A stretch of DNA of 64,000 nt from Owenia fusiformis (GCA_903813345.2 CAIIXF020000012.1:9070432-9134431); one strand, 5' to 3'. Positions 47,788 to 60,456 are shown, counted from the stretch's first letter. Notes: generated by a model not told the origin, from the letters alone. Translations and numbers: made by a program.

Positions 47788-48326
47788 CCCCTATATATTG
47801 GCCAAGGGATAATCCCAATATCCTGAACCGCGACTATAGGATAATATGTTTATCCCATACCAATCTTGGTCATCTGGTTCACATTGTTAAATCGTGGAAA
47901 CATTTTAGAATATTCATGTCCAGTTTTGTTTTCTTGGCCGTGGGCGGATTTTCATGTTCTCTCAAATATTCCCATATTTATTTTCTCGAATTTTTTATTG
48001 ATTAAGTGGATGCTCTTTCCTTTTTTTAACTATCAAACAGACCCTGATTGTCTGTGTTTTCTCCATTGCCGTTTACAGTCATTCCGCGAACGTTACAAAT
48101 TATGAACAAATATGCAAGCGGCGATTATGACGTAGCGGGCAGATATACTATATCTGCCCGCTTGGAGCGGGACGTAAAGCTTTATCCCATGGTTGCAAGG
48201 AGGATATAGATCGAATATCACATGATGATATATTTGATATGTGGATCAAGATATCATATTTTAGCAAACAATTTACAAACCATCGAATATCACTTTTAAA
48301 CTATCGAATATCACATCTTAAATAGA

Positions 48327-48468
48327 GGATATCCTATGATTTATGTGTGATATGATCTTTATCCACGAATGGATATGATATCTGCACGAGTGAGCGTAGC
48401 GAGAGAGTGCAGATATCAACATCCATGAGTGGATTAAAATCATATCACGAGTAAATCATAGGATGTTC
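48327..48468. repeat. Hairpin with GAGTGAGCGTAGCGAG apex
   Basis: GGATATCCTATGATTTATGTG pairs with the right-hand CGAGTAAATCATAGGATGTTC. The middle ATCCACGAATGGATATGATATCTGC is nearly matched. The apex-to-outer half of this hairpin reappears as filler at 61237-61297. Confidence 0.85.
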
Positions 48469-48759
48469 TTTATATTCCATAGTTAAAGTCATCATCAGAA
48501 TCGTCGGGAATTAAGTGATTTAAAACGTATTTTCCAAACGATACGGCGATATTGACACTTAGCCTCGTTTTGAGTCTGAAGTAGCAAAAATCCATAAACC
48601 ATGGCATACGGCGCCGTATGTCATGGCTAAAACACCGTATGCTATGGTTAAGTGAAAATTTGCCAAAAATATCATATTTTACCACTGATTTCAAAAATAC
48701 CGTTTTTATTTTGACATGTTATCCTATGGATATCATGCTAACTATGGAATAATGTAGGA

Positions 48760-48898
48760 ATATCCTATGGCTCTGAAAAATATCACTTATATCCATGAGT
48801 GGATATTGATATCTTCGCGAGTGAGCGCAGCGAATGAGTGAAGATACTGATATCCATGAGTGGATATAAGTGATATTTTTGAAAAACCATAGGATTGT
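48760..48898. repeat. Hairpin with GAGTGAGCGCAGCGAA apex
   Basis: Same family as 48327-48468: ATATCACTTATATCCATGAG pairs with CATGAGTGGATATAAGTGATAT around TTCGCGAGTGAGCGCAGCGAATGAGTGAA. Confidence 0.85.
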
Positions 48899-49349
48899 CC
48901 GTTTATCCCATTGGGAATTATTATCCAGTGAACATTGAATAGTCAGATAAATTGCAATGGAAATTCCATTTCGTCTGACATTTTGATTGCGATAATTCAA
49001 CGAACGTCATATACGTGACGTAACAGAGTGGTGTGTATTTAATGCGAACGCCGTAAAAACAAGATCCCAAAAAATAAAAATATATAATAAATATATAAAC
49101 AATCGTTTTGCTGAATTAATAAAAAAAATTGAAAAAATCAAAGCCATCGAATATCACCTTTGAAACCATCAAATATCACTTTTGAAACCATCGAATATCA
49201 CCTTTCAATAAGTGATATTCGATGGTTTCAAAAGTGATATTCGATGATTTGGGAATTGTTTGCTAAAATATGATATCTTCATCCACGTATCAATTATATC
49301 TTCACGTGATATTCGATATATATCCTTGTAACCATGGGATAAATAAGGG

Positions 49350-49487
49350 TTATGTACTGGGAGGTTTTGGATATGGGGTTTTTCCAGAGGGAGATATGCA
49401 TATCTACCTGAGGGACCGTAGGGACAGAAAGTAGATGTGCATATCTCACGAGGGATGAACCCAATATCCAAACCGACCGTACATAAC
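49350..49487. repeat. Decayed hairpin of the CCCTCGGG family
   Basis: TATGTACTGGGAGGTTTTGGATATGGG pairs imperfectly with CCCAATATCCAAACCGACCGTACATAA. The apex is CTGAGGGACCGTAGGGACAG. It is followed at 49590-49650 by three short direct repeats of GAAGCGGGAAGATA. Confidence 0.7.
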
Positions 49488-50948
49488 TGCTTTATCCTAT
49501 ACCAAGTAGAGTTTTCAGTAGTACAAGGTGTAAAAAATAAACAAATCATTCATATGCAAAGTCATTTTATTGCATTTCCACTTTTTTTGAAGCGGGAAGA
49601 TACGCCCCGAAGCGGGAAGATATGCACCGAAGCGGGAGATATGACGGGAGATATGGAGGTTCTTGATATGGAAACCTCAAAATCAGGATACGGGATATAT
49701 CTTACCAACTTATCTCCCTAAAACCCTACTTGGCATAGGATAAATCAAGATAATTTCTACTCGCATCTAGTCTATTCCACATGTTTGGGAAAAGTGTACA
49801 GGAAAATCTCCATGTTCAATTGATGTATGATCAATATATACGAATCGAATGTATTCTCGTGTGCATTACAATATCCACATTGAAACATTTTTGGCCTGCA
49901 ATGGACGTATAATGAATTAGAATTTGAGGCCGTGTTATCATTCTAATGTAAAGTCATGGTATTTACTGTGGTATTGGGTTGCAAGTTAATATCAGATTCA
50001 ATGCAAATTAATCATCTAATATCAGATGCGCGATCAGTCCAATAATCTAATTTCAGGTCATCAGTTCGATATCTAGCACTTGTTCTAACGACACGGTATT
50101 ACTAGGCTATCATATTATAAATACACACACATATAAAACAATCAAACTGGTACACGATATAAGCACGACTGCTCTTACAATTGAGTATAAATGTTGATAA
50201 ACTTTCCCGGAAGCCAAGACATACACGTTTAGACGATGCTATTTTCAGTTCAGTGTAAGAGTAAATGCCCGGATATCGAGGCTTTTTCGTGTAAAGTTTT
50301 AACCAAGCATCTAAAATCGGGTTATATTGCGTGTAGAATTTATCGATATCAGGGCCGCTACATGCCAGTGAGTCATTAAACCTTGAAATGAAGAGTATGG
50401 TCGGTTAAAAGAAAAAAGAAGGAATATGGAGAATGTAAATAAATGTTAGTAGCAATCTTTTCAAAAATCATGCCGTTGATTCTCCGATAATCCCAATTTC
50501 ATCTCCTGATAAAACAGAGAAACCTGATAGGTCTAGGGCCAACCCCCGTTGTAACCAAACTACCTAGATTCAAATTAACTTCGGATCCTCGAAGAGGGCC
50601 CTAAGACATTAAAAAGTTTTTGGTGACAGGTTGCGAATTAAGAGGCCATTGCTCACAATTTTTCATCAATAAGGAATCGTAAAAATAACGAATGAGATAA
50701 CGGAATGAGGGAATTCCGTCACTCGGACCATTTCGCCATCGGATTCGTTCAAAGGCGAACATAATACTTGGAACCTTTCTCGTTTACAATGTCAATGTAT
50801 TTGGCCTTCAGGCTTTTACTGTATACAACAAGGGCTACAGAGGAAATTTTGACTTTTTACCTTTCCCAACTATCAGATCGTCGTTTACTTTACATCTTCT
50901 TCTTCATAATTACTCTATTTTCTTAAAATGTATGGATATTTCCACATA

Positions 50949-51442
50949 CAGGGTGGTCAAAAAATAGAAACCCTGCATTTTTCTCATATCTTTGTCATTT
51001 TAAGAAATTACTCCCTGATTTTTCACACATTTGTAAATCCTTCAATTTCCTATTACCCTACTATATTTCATGACCATCAGACTGATAGTAATGATTTTAA
51101 AACACTTTGAACAACAAGCCGTAGTTTTGGCCATCATCGGGTTGTAGGCAAACCCGCCCAGTTGTCATTAACCCAAATGCATTCATCGGCATTGAATGAT
51201 ACAGATCATCTCACTTTTGAGGTCTTTAATTGTCCTGAGGTCATTTTTATACACTCTATATTTTCCATATCCCCATAGGTAGGGACATTTTGGACGACAT
51301 GTGCAGGTTTCTCTATACCGCAATAGTGGCCATTGGGAATGTTCTTTAAAGTGCTGTAACACAGTGACTATCAATCTGATGGTCATGAAATATAGTAGGC
51401 CGGTAGGAAATTGAATGATGCACAAACGTGTAAAGTTATTTC
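50949..51442. mobile_element. Left part of Tc1/mariner-type MITE, unit 3 copy
   Basis: Begins with CAGGGTGGTC. The element is broken at 51442 by the 7.0 kb transposon and resumes at 58455-58515, where it ends GACCACCCTG before TA. Confidence 0.8.
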
Positions 51443-52435
51443 AACAGGATCTTAAGAGGTTCTGGACAAATCATTTGATTCTGGACTTGTCATATTTTTT
51501 TTTCAACGAAATCACATCCAAGGGTTGAATTTTTATTAGCTATTTAGAGAGTGAGTCCTGCCTAATATTAATTTCAATAAAAAAGTTAAAATAGAACCCT
51601 ATTTGAGAGTCAATCTAATACTTACATTACATTGATAAATTAAGGCAAATCCTGAAATATTTTTAAAGTGCATTTTTTTATGAAATATTATCCAGCAAGT
51701 ATTTAAATGAAACGGTCTTATTTAAATACAAATCATAACATGATGATATTTTTCATGAAACATTTTTCAATGAAATTCAATTGAAGGGTCAAGATAAAAC
51801 GAGCTAATTTAGGTGAAAACCCTTACATGATGATGTGTTTTCATAACTTCTTTCATAAAATTCCATCAAGGGGTGGAGATAAAATGATCGAATTTAAGTG
51901 ATTTAAGGATCACGAGAATATGTTTTCTATGAAATCCCATCCAATGGTCAAGGTAAAATTTTGATTTTGATTTTGATTTGGTCACGTGTTCGAAAGATCC
52001 ATATAAGGCCCATAGAACCATACAGGAACGTCATTTTGAATGTCATGTGATAGATCCATATAAGGCTTTTAGAACCATTTATGGAAAGATGAGGGGAAGC
52101 CCCTGACACCTGTTTCACGATTTTTATGCACTTCATTATTGTACCGAAGTTTGCCGATTCGATTCGTCGTATTTCGGAATCCTGGTGACAATTTTATACT
52201 CCATTGGAGTATTTTTGACCTACTTCTTATGACGGAAATTCCCGAACCTTGTTCGGATTAATCCGGATTTTCTGACCTACTTTATCTACCGAGATTTCAC
52301 GAGTTAACATTCGTCTCATTCCGGAATCCTGGTGACAATTTTATACTCCATTGGAGTATTTTTGATCTACTTTTTCTGGATTTTGCCCTACTTATTATAT
52401 CTTGACAACAAGCAAATCAAAAAGTTCGACATGAA

Positions 52436-52500
52436 CGGGTCTCGATCAACTAACCTAGACAATGGAAGCCAGGCACGCTAACCATGAGGCCAACGAGCTA
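52436..52500 (-). other. tRNA-like sequence in left arm (A and B boxes)
   Basis: On the minus strand, TGGCCTCATGGTTAGCG fits an RNA polymerase III A-box, and GTTGATCGAGACCC fits a B-box about 40 bases on. Between them GCTTCCATTG resembles a Gly-type anticodon arm, but the stem is imperfect. It is likely a decayed tRNA or SINE head. The mirror copy in the right arm is at 57381-57445 (plus). Confidence 0.4.
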
Positions 52501-52611
52501 TCGATATGAAAGAACAAAAGTATTATATATTTATACCGAGCGCCAATTCAAAATGATCCTCACTTTTGTCTCCACTTAAATACGACTCGTCAGTTGTATC
52601 CAGAATAGTAG

Positions 52612-52675
52612 AACGCCTATGGCGCTAGTGAATAACCCAAGTCCCAGGTGAGTGGTTCGTATCCCTCCGTGATAT
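52612..52675 (+). other. Second tRNA-like sequence in left arm
   Basis: TGGCGCTAGTGAATAACC (A-box-like) and GTGGTTCGTATCCC (B-box-like). It points away from the one at 52436-52500, and is mirrored at about 57212-57275 (minus). A functional tRNA is unlikely because the acceptor stem is not apparent. Confidence 0.35.
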
Positions 52676-52775
52676 ACTATTTTTGTTTTATTAAATACGA
52701 CAGAAAGGAGCAAGGTGTAGGTTGAAAACAAGACGTTAGTTTGTTTCAAAACAGTTTGGAAACATTAATCTCTGA

Positions 52776-55700
52776 TAATTCAAGGTTTTCCACTCCTGAA
52801 GGGCCTCTAGATCTATGAAATTCAATAATCCACTCAGTAAAAATACGATTTCTCTGCAACCTGATGTCCAATCAAGATCATTCAAATATATATGTGTTCC
52901 TGACACGTTTGGGCGTCCGGGAATAAAATTGCTTGTGAAAACTATTTACAAAAGTGTTCCAGAGACCCTTATCTACTTGGCTAAGGTTTTATTTGAAGAT
53001 ACATTGCCTTATTAAGCAGGTAGAGGGGCATACAGAACACAGAAGCAAATGCTTTGTTGAAAATTTTCTATATTTCAATTTGAACCTGTGTTTACATGTC
53101 ACGTAGGCCAGTGTTTTATATGGGGATTATATGTACTTTCCTTGTTTACATGAACGTAAATCATTACATGAAATCTGCATTCTTCTGGGTTTAAGGTACA
53201 GCTGGAAAGTAACATTTTGGTAAAAAATTGCTATACCTGCACATGTTATTTTCTGGTACAAAATAAAGTATGAAGCCATGTGTCAATTTCCTTGCTTTTT
53301 TCAGGAAAGTATCATTACATTGTCTTCTTTTAAAATGTCTGGTAGGCGTTCAATGGGAACTCCAGGAAATTCTGATATTTCACACTTTCTATTTTTCCAA
53401 ATTTTCTTTCAAAGTTTCCAGACAACACAGGAGCTACCATTGACCTGTTTCCAGATATTCTAAAAGAAGATAGTGTAATGATACTTTCCTGAAAAAAGCA
53501 AGGAAATACACATATGCCTTCATACTTAATTTTGTACCAGAAAATAACATGTGCACATATAGCAATTTTTTACCAAAATGTTACTTTCCAGTTGAACCTT
53601 AATCTGGGTTTGTATTGTCTTATTGGGGCTTTTCGACTTTAAAACAAACCCTACCTAAATGGATTGTGTCTCGGGAACGTTTTTGTAAATAGTTATTATA
53701 AACAATTATGAAACAATATCACATATTTTTGTCTTCCCAATTTCAGTCATGAATTACGTCAATTTCTCGTGCAAACATTGGGTAGACGTTGTCATAACCG
53801 GATGCCCGCGAACGTGTCAGGAACATATAGATACTCGAATGATGTTGATTGAACATCAGGGTGCAGAGAAATCGTAATTTTACTGAGTGGCTTCACGAAA
53901 AAATAAGCAGCACTTTAGGCCACCTAAATACAACTCGTCAGTTGTATCCAGTTGGAATCCCAGCGTAATGTTTTTAATTATATGGTTGTGCTTTGATTTT
54001 ACGCTGAAAACATTTATAACTACGTCAACTTTATATTAAAACATTTATTATCTTTTCAGTTGTATTAAAATGTAAAATATTATATATGTCAGCTTATTGC
54101 TTTCTGGAGAACAATCAGGGTTTAAATTTGGTACAATGAATCGGACACTCATGTAAATCGACATGGTTATAACATTGAACTCAATGCAGTAAATTAGTTA
54201 TTTCTATGAATCACAGCGGGATTGGTTTCATTTTATATGATTGCCAACTCTGGCGTTTTTTTGTAAATGCTTTTGACCGCTGTAAATGTGAAACTGATAC
54301 AGTATTATTCAATTGTTTTATGTCTTGGTCACATTTGCTCCGATTTTCACTACGGCGCCCGGCCGATTGAGTATTGTGTTCAGAAATGTATTCAATTTTG
54401 AACAAAATACTCGCAGCAAATGTGATCCAGGCATTACGCAGCGGTATTTCGAACATACTATTGTTGCTTAACCACGACCTAGCCAATTTTAAAAGCATAC
54501 TCCTTATTTAAATCCAAGTAAACGATCAATGTCTAGGTATTTGGCGTTTGAAGATACTATGGCCCTTGGCGAATTATGATTAGATGAACCGAGGTCAACA
54601 TTAATGTTTCTTGTACAAGGTCATCCCAAGGTCAAAGATAAATATTTAGGTATTTTACGTTTCAAGACATTTGGACAAATTCGATTCAACGATGTATTAA
54701 AGTTAAAATGTATACAGAGATAAAATAGGTTATCTCCTATCGTTTCCTTGTGTATACGTTTATGTCTCTGCGTAATAACGCAGATGCGAGCAGGTAGTTA
54801 CCAATCTCACCAGAAGGTGCTCGTTCGGGTCAGATAGCATGGCGGGTATGGTAGAAAGTTCCCTTTAACTTAAAGTACATCTGTTTTCGTGGTTCAATTT
54901 TCATATCACCCTTAAAATGTATCTAATAGCAATGCAAATTAAAATATGTCCAGTGAACGAAAATGCAATACAAGAATAGATATTTCACTTTTTGTGATTT
55001 TGTAACAATGGGGTTATTTTTTTGTAACATGGTCATTTTCACATTTTATATTATTACTGTTCATATTAATCAATCCCTATTCATCTCAATATAACAGGTC
55101 TCTGAGTAGGTTGTTTGCAGTTTTACTCTTTTAATACCATGTTCACTTTTCACCTTTTATTGAAACCAGTTATTCAACTATGCAAACTGTGTCAGTTTTA
55201 TATATCTATTGTTCCCCTATATGGTCTTTCTCACTCACATGTAGCTGAGTTTGCATTGGGTGTTGGCTTGTCAGTAGTTGTTGTAAGAGTTCATGTTGTA
55301 CATTACAGAGCATTGTATTTTAAACATTGAAGTTTGAAATATACTATTTTATATATATTTTAATTTGAAGTTCGAGTTATTTTATTGCCACCCACGGGCC
55401 TTCCACACGCCCATTTACATATAACGCTTTGAAACAACTTTAAAAAGTGAGCAATGTCAGTGTTGTGATAATAGAGAATTTTCGTTATAAGTTGTTTCAA
55501 AAACTTATACGTATACTTATAGTTTAAAGGGTCTTGTCGAACTAAAATCAATTCAAATTGATTTTCATAATCTGTACCAAGTGGGGCATAACTATTTCCG
55601 ATATAGTCAAGCTCCATCATCAACTAGGGACTGTGAATACAATGTCCTTTGCTAGTGTCAATTATGAACACGATAAACTAAATGCTAGTTGACGGGTCCT

Positions 55701-57106
55701 TGTAGTGTACGATAAACAAGACCCTTTAAAGTGAATCACTACACGAACGAGTCGATCATTTCAAAGTTCTCATGAAATTATAAGGTCAATTTTTAAGTTT
55801 TTACGTATAAAAGGGCCTTTATACGCAGATTATAAACTTACAGAGTTGGATCTCCGCATAGTATATGTGTGGACCTACTGACCAGAATGGCTTATTAAAA
55901 TTAATCGGCTGAATAGGCATAGTATCCAATCAAATAGCTCGACTCATTCATTAGCTGAACTAATTCTCACTTCGTTATTTCTACAAGGTGATTCAAAACG
56001 ATCATCTACAAAAAATATATTTGAGAGTAGATAAATCTGTAAAACCCGTGTGCTATATCAGCCTATTTGATTCTAGAAAACACATATGACACAACTAAAC
56101 ATGCTTTACATCAAGGGGGTACGGATGGTATGCCATTGGCCCTTTTTATTACCGTCCTAGGAGATATTTCCCGACGAATTAGGAAATTATGAAACACCTT
56201 GTTTATTGGGTTTATAAGTATAAGTATACGTATAAGTAAAAAACTTATAACGAAAATTCTCTAATAACGCCCCTCATACCTATTTATTACAGGTCGTGTA
56301 GACCATTGTTGCCTGATTTATAGCAAAAACATTGACTTTTGCACGTTGGTGATGATGATGATGATGCGCCTTTTATAATAGATCTCATATCTTAGAAGCG
56401 TATCAGTTCAAAAAATACTAGAAGACCTTACATATTTTGCCATGCACTGCGCCTATTCATTTGGCAATTCAGTTGTAAATTTTATCTTGAAAAAAATAAA
56501 TCTTCCAAATTTGTTGAATTTTCTTGCAGAAATCGCCTACCCCCCCCCCCCTCCATCCATTTTGTATGATCACAAGGCGTGATTTAAGCTGCTGATATTC
56601 TTCTTTAAACGAGTCGGATTTTCAAAATCTATAAGTTGGACTCCCTTTATAGAAGCTTTGAACTGAATTTGCACTGCTTAATGCTGAAATTTTATTGTTT
56701 ATCCATACATTTTAAGAAAAAATGTATAAAAAAAGATGTTAAAGCCAAATGTTGCCCTAAAAATTCAGAAAATGTAAAAAATTTCGAATTTTCTATGTAC
56801 AGGCCTTGTTGCCCCTTTAAGAAGCTTAATATGTAAATTATCTAATCAAACACTTCGTCCACCATTTTGAAACACTAATCAATCCAATCTGTGCTAGCGA
56901 TTCATAGGGCGAGCCAGTGGGATATTTCCAAGGTTCGTACACACCTGGAAATGTCAGGGGAATTGACTTGATTTTCCAAGTGCTGGAAATGTCAGGTAAT
57001 TTTAAAATTAGGTCAAAAGGGCCAAAGATGACCGGGAATTTTGAAACGGTAGACATGTCAGGGAAATGTCAGGGAAATTTGTATCAGTGTTGAAAAAATA
57101 ATGTTC
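52776..57106. other. Interior of the 7.0-kb element
   Basis: Contains an outer decayed inverted repeat (52830-52922 with 53800-53890), a nested foldback at 53191-53602, and another pair near 55480-55530 and 56205-56265 (ACTTATACGTATACTTATA types). There is also a C-run near 56539. Open frames of 60-95 codons (54211-54498 minus, 55360-55623 minus, 52815-53015 plus) match nothing I know. Confidence 0.55.
53191..53602. repeat. Foldback repeat with about 145-bp arms
   Basis: Left arm 53191-53334 (AGCTGGAAAGTAACATTTTGG, TTTCCTTGCTTTTTTCAGGA) pairs with right arm 53456-53602. The loop of about 120 bases is unpaired. It lies between the arms of a wider inverted repeat, so two palindromes are nested. 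Confidence 0.88.
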
Positions 57107-58450
57107 CAGAGATTAATGTTTCCAAACTGTTTTGAAACAAACTAACGTCTTGTTTTCAACCTACACCTTGCTCCTTTCTGTCGTATTTAATAAAACAAAA
57201 ATAGTATATCACGGAGGGATACGAACCACTCACCTGGGACTTGGGTTATTCACTAGCGCCATAGGCGTTCTACTATTCTGGATACAACTGACGAGTCGTA
57301 TTTAAGTGGAGACAAAAGTGAGGATCATTTTGAATTGGCGCTCGGTATAAATATATAATACTTTTGTTCTTTCATATCGATAGCTCGTTGGCCTCATGGT
57401 TAGCGTGCCTGGCTTCCATTGTCTAGGTTAGTTGATCGAGACCCGTTCATGTCGAACTTTTTGATTTGCTTGTTGTCAAGATATAATAAGTAGGGCAAAA
57501 TCCAGAAAAAGTAGATCAAAAATACTCCAATGGAGTATAAAATTGTCACCAGGATTCCGGAATGAGACGAATGTTAACTCGTGAAATCTCGGTAGATAAA
57601 GTAGGTCAGAAAATCCGGATTAATCCGAACAAGGTTCGGGAATTTCCGTCATAAGAAGAAGGTCAAAAATACTCCAATGGAGTATAAAATTGTCACCAGG
57701 ATTCCGAAATACGACGAATCGAATCGGCAAACTTCGGTACAATAATGAAGTGCATAAAAATCGTGAAACAGGTGTCAGGGGCTTCCCCTCATCTTTCCAT
57801 AAATGGTTCTAAAAGCCTTATATGGATCTATCACATGACATTCAAAATGACGTTCCTATATGGTTCTATGGGCCTTATATGGATCTTTCGAACACGTGAC
57901 CAAATCAAAATCAAAATCAAAATTTTACCTTGACCATTGGATGGGATTTCATAGAAAATATCAAAGAAAACATATTCTCGTGATCCTTAAATCACTTAAA
58001 TTCGATCATTTTATCTCCACCCCTTGATGGAATTTTATGAAAGAAGTTATGAAAACACATCATCATGTAAGGGTTTTCACCTAAATTAGCTCGTTTTATC
58101 TTGACCCTTCAATTGAATTTCATTGAAAAATGTTTCATGAAAAATATCATCATGTTATGATTTGTATTTAAATAAGACCGTTTCATTTAAATACTTGCTG
58201 GATAATATTTCATAAAAAAATGCACTTTAAAAATATTTCAGGATTTGCCTTAATTTATCAATGTAATGTAAGTATTAGATTGACTCTCAAATAGGGTTCT
58301 ATTTTAACTTTTTTATTGAAATTAATACTAGGCAGGACTCACTCTCTAAATAGCTAATAAAAATTCAACCCTTGGATGTGATTTCGTTGAAAAAAAAATA
58401 TGACAAGTCCAGAATCAAATGATTTGTCCAGAACCTCTTAAGATCCTGTT

Positions 58451-58515
58451 TTTCTTAATATGACAAAGATATTAGGAAAACGGTGTGAGGGTTTCCAGTT
58501 TTTTTGACCACCCTG
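58451..58515. mobile_element. Right part of the split MITE
   Basis: TTTC duplication, then the last bases of the MITE ending GACCACCCTG|TA. Confidence 0.8.
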
Positions 58516-59556
58516 TATATCACCAATTAGACTTGGGAAAATTGAGCTTGAAACTTTGCCCATCTAGCCCCAATCTAATAATAGGCACAAAAACACTTCC
58601 AAATAGTGCTTTTAAAAAACTAAGAGAGTGGCGTCGCTGATAAAAAAAAAAGTGAGGAACTGAAACCGCTAACACGGCGCTCTGTAATGATGCCAAGTGA
58701 ATACTAATTAAATTTTTGAATCAAGAAACCATGCGCTCACTGCATGCATACGTTGATTGAGAAATTAGTTGCTGCTAGCGAAACACATGCCATCTTGTTC
58801 CAGACATAATTACGTTGTGACATAGTTACTCAATAAAAATGATAGCAGTTCATTGTGTTAGCACAGGGGTCCCGGTAATTTCATCGTAATTGAAAAGAAT
58901 TTTATCGAAGATACAATAAACTTCAAATATTATAGATAGAGTACGTAGAATAACGTTATCTAATTGGTACACTGCTTTAAATATGGGCATTCATAGCATC
59001 GTATAACTGCAGCCCACACTTTACAAATATTAACCATGTTCAGTTGTATAGTTTCTAGATAGATGAATATCGCTAATAGATGTCACCCTTGTTTGTCTTT
59101 GATTCCTTTTGGAACACACCTCTAGTCACTTCAACGCTAGAAACTTGCAATAGTCACTTAATTTCATGATTTATCAAAAAGTGTTGGTTGAATCTGTCTA
59201 GAACTCGAACGGCATACCATATCAATGTACATATTGTGATTAAAATTGAAATTGTTGGTTGTCATACGAATAAACCAAGGTTTTGATGAATATTAGCATT
59301 GCACCAATGGAGATTTGGCCCAAGTTTTTTCACAATATCATGGAAGATGATATAAATGACATAACTGTGTAGATCAAAGCTATTACTAGAGAAGACTTGT
59401 GACTGAATTCAAATATGCTAAAAATAAAGAAAAGTAAGTCACAAGAGTTAAAAAGTGCAAATCTTTTTAAATCTCATGAAAAAACGAGAATTGCTATTTA
59501 GCTATTTAGAAACTCCTTTATTCAAGTACATATTTTAACGACTTTTAAATTGGTAC

Positions 59557-59808
59557 CTGCGTATATGTATTGCTGCCGTTCATGGTTAATATACGGAGGT
59601 GAATCTTTATTATTCCAGTTAATCAGTGTTTCCTTTATGCATGCAGCCTCCCTACGCCCATAAGAATAAATAGACGTAATTGCAGCCAAGAAGGCATCCT
59701 TGGACCAACAGCTTTCCCTAGCTTCCACCCATGTCAGCTTGTGTGTTTTCGTAGTAAACAAACTGTAACATGCATCATCACACCCGTACCAGCCATTTGG
59801 ACATGTAT
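59557..59808 (-). CDS. Receptor locus C, exon 2: N-terminal half of lectin-type domain
   Basis: Same 84 residues and splice sites as exon 2 of locus A (donor GTACCA, acceptor TTTTTTCAG). It is phase-compatible with exon 3 of locus C, now about 12.7 kb away because of two transposon insertions. The expected signal-peptide exon is absent from this unit, so translation would need the candidate exon at 61844-61904, another unseen exon, or a start inside exon 3. Confidence 0.72.
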
Positions 59809-60175
59809 CTGAAAAAACATGTAAAGCATTTGTCGGTTAAAGCTGCATTTTGGACATGTACGAAATAACATTTGTAACATCAGTCAGTTGAAACTGTATT
59901 TTGAACATGTACCTGAAATAACATTTGTAAGATATGTCAGATGAAACTGCATTTTGGACATGTATCTGAAATAACATTTGTAACCTCTGTCAGTTGAAAT
60001 CGTATTTTAGACAGTAATGTATCTGAAATAACATTTGTAACATCTGTCAGTTGAAACTGCATTTTGTTTAAGTATCTTAAATAGCATTTATAACATCTGT
60101 CAGTTGAAACTGCATTTTTGACATGAATCTGAAATAATATTTGTAACATCTGTCAGTTGAAATTGCTTGTGTATC
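59801..60175 (-). repeat. Exon 2 acceptor minisatellite, unit 3
   Basis: Same repeats as at 3201-3640 with one unit fewer (junction near 59939). Confidence 0.85.
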
Positions 60176-60456
60176 TGAAATTTCTGACTAGCTTTTCTAC
60201 TGTACATTGTTGAGTATTGTACTGATGTACTGTGAAAATTACAAGAATGTCCTCTAATAGGAAGGTGCTACTGGGTGGAGCCAAAAGTGGTTCGCCGTGG
60301 TTCAGGTCTGCATGAAATTCTTTTCAAAATAACCGCCTTAAAATGTGAACATTTTCATACATAATTATATTTCTGACGTCAATGTAATTTAAGATCGGAT
60401 GACTTCATGAAGAAATTACATTACACAGACTCAGCAGAAATAATGTCATCAAAAAC

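Larger units (their letters stand above)
48181..49343. repeat. Outer inverted repeat enclosing two further palindromes
   Basis: Arm 48181-48335 (TTTATCCCATGGTTGCAAGG...) pairs with 49187-49343 (...ACCATGGGATAAA). Between them lie hairpins 48327-48468 and 48760-48898, both with an apex of the type GAGTGAGCG(T/C)AGCGA. The arms also carry repeats of CCATCGAATATCAC. Confidence 0.85.
46970..50370. mobile_element. Palindrome-rich non-autonomous element with CACTGGCATGTAGCG ends
   Basis: The 15-bp ends CACTGGCATGTAGCG are exact inverted repeats. AGTCAT is duplicated at 46964-46969 and 50371-50376, and occurs once in the empty site of units 1 and 2 (773-778 of unit 1 on the plus strand). The 3401-bp body has no recognised transposase. 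It is filled with nested palindromes and a reversed copy of the 9.9-10.45 kb block. The insertion lies in intron 2 of locus C and cuts the distal copy of the duplicated exon 3 start. A 6-bp duplication with these ends fits no superfamily that I can name with confidence. Confidence 0.82.
51443..58450. mobile_element. 7.0-kb element with 1.33-kb inverted repeats, nested in a MITE
   Basis: The ends are AACAGGATCTTAAGAGGTTC and the exact complement. TTTC is duplicated at 51439-51442 and 58451-58454 and is single in units 1 and 2. Arms: 51443-52775 and 57107-58450, very similar to each other (one 10-11 base indel near 57960 and few substitutions), so the element is fairly young or the arms are homogenised. 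The 4.3 kb interior holds inverted repeats but no recognised transposase or other gene. Superfamily unassigned. Confidence 0.88.
50371..59556 (-). other. Intron 2 of locus C (distal part)
   Basis: Host sequence at 50371-50948 and 58516-59556 corresponds to 771-1350 and 1905-2956 of unit 1. Between them is a MITE split by the 7.0 kb element. No exon was seen. Confidence 0.6.

Noticed and set aside
47866-48105. 79-codon plus-strand frame inside the palindrome-rich element
   Set aside because: The counterpart block at 9886-10244 is read in other frames on the opposite strand, with no conserved protein; it is repeat sequence.
46970-50370. CACTA (EnSpm) transposon
   Set aside because: The ends begin CACTGG rather than CACTA, and the duplication is 6 bp instead of 3 bp.
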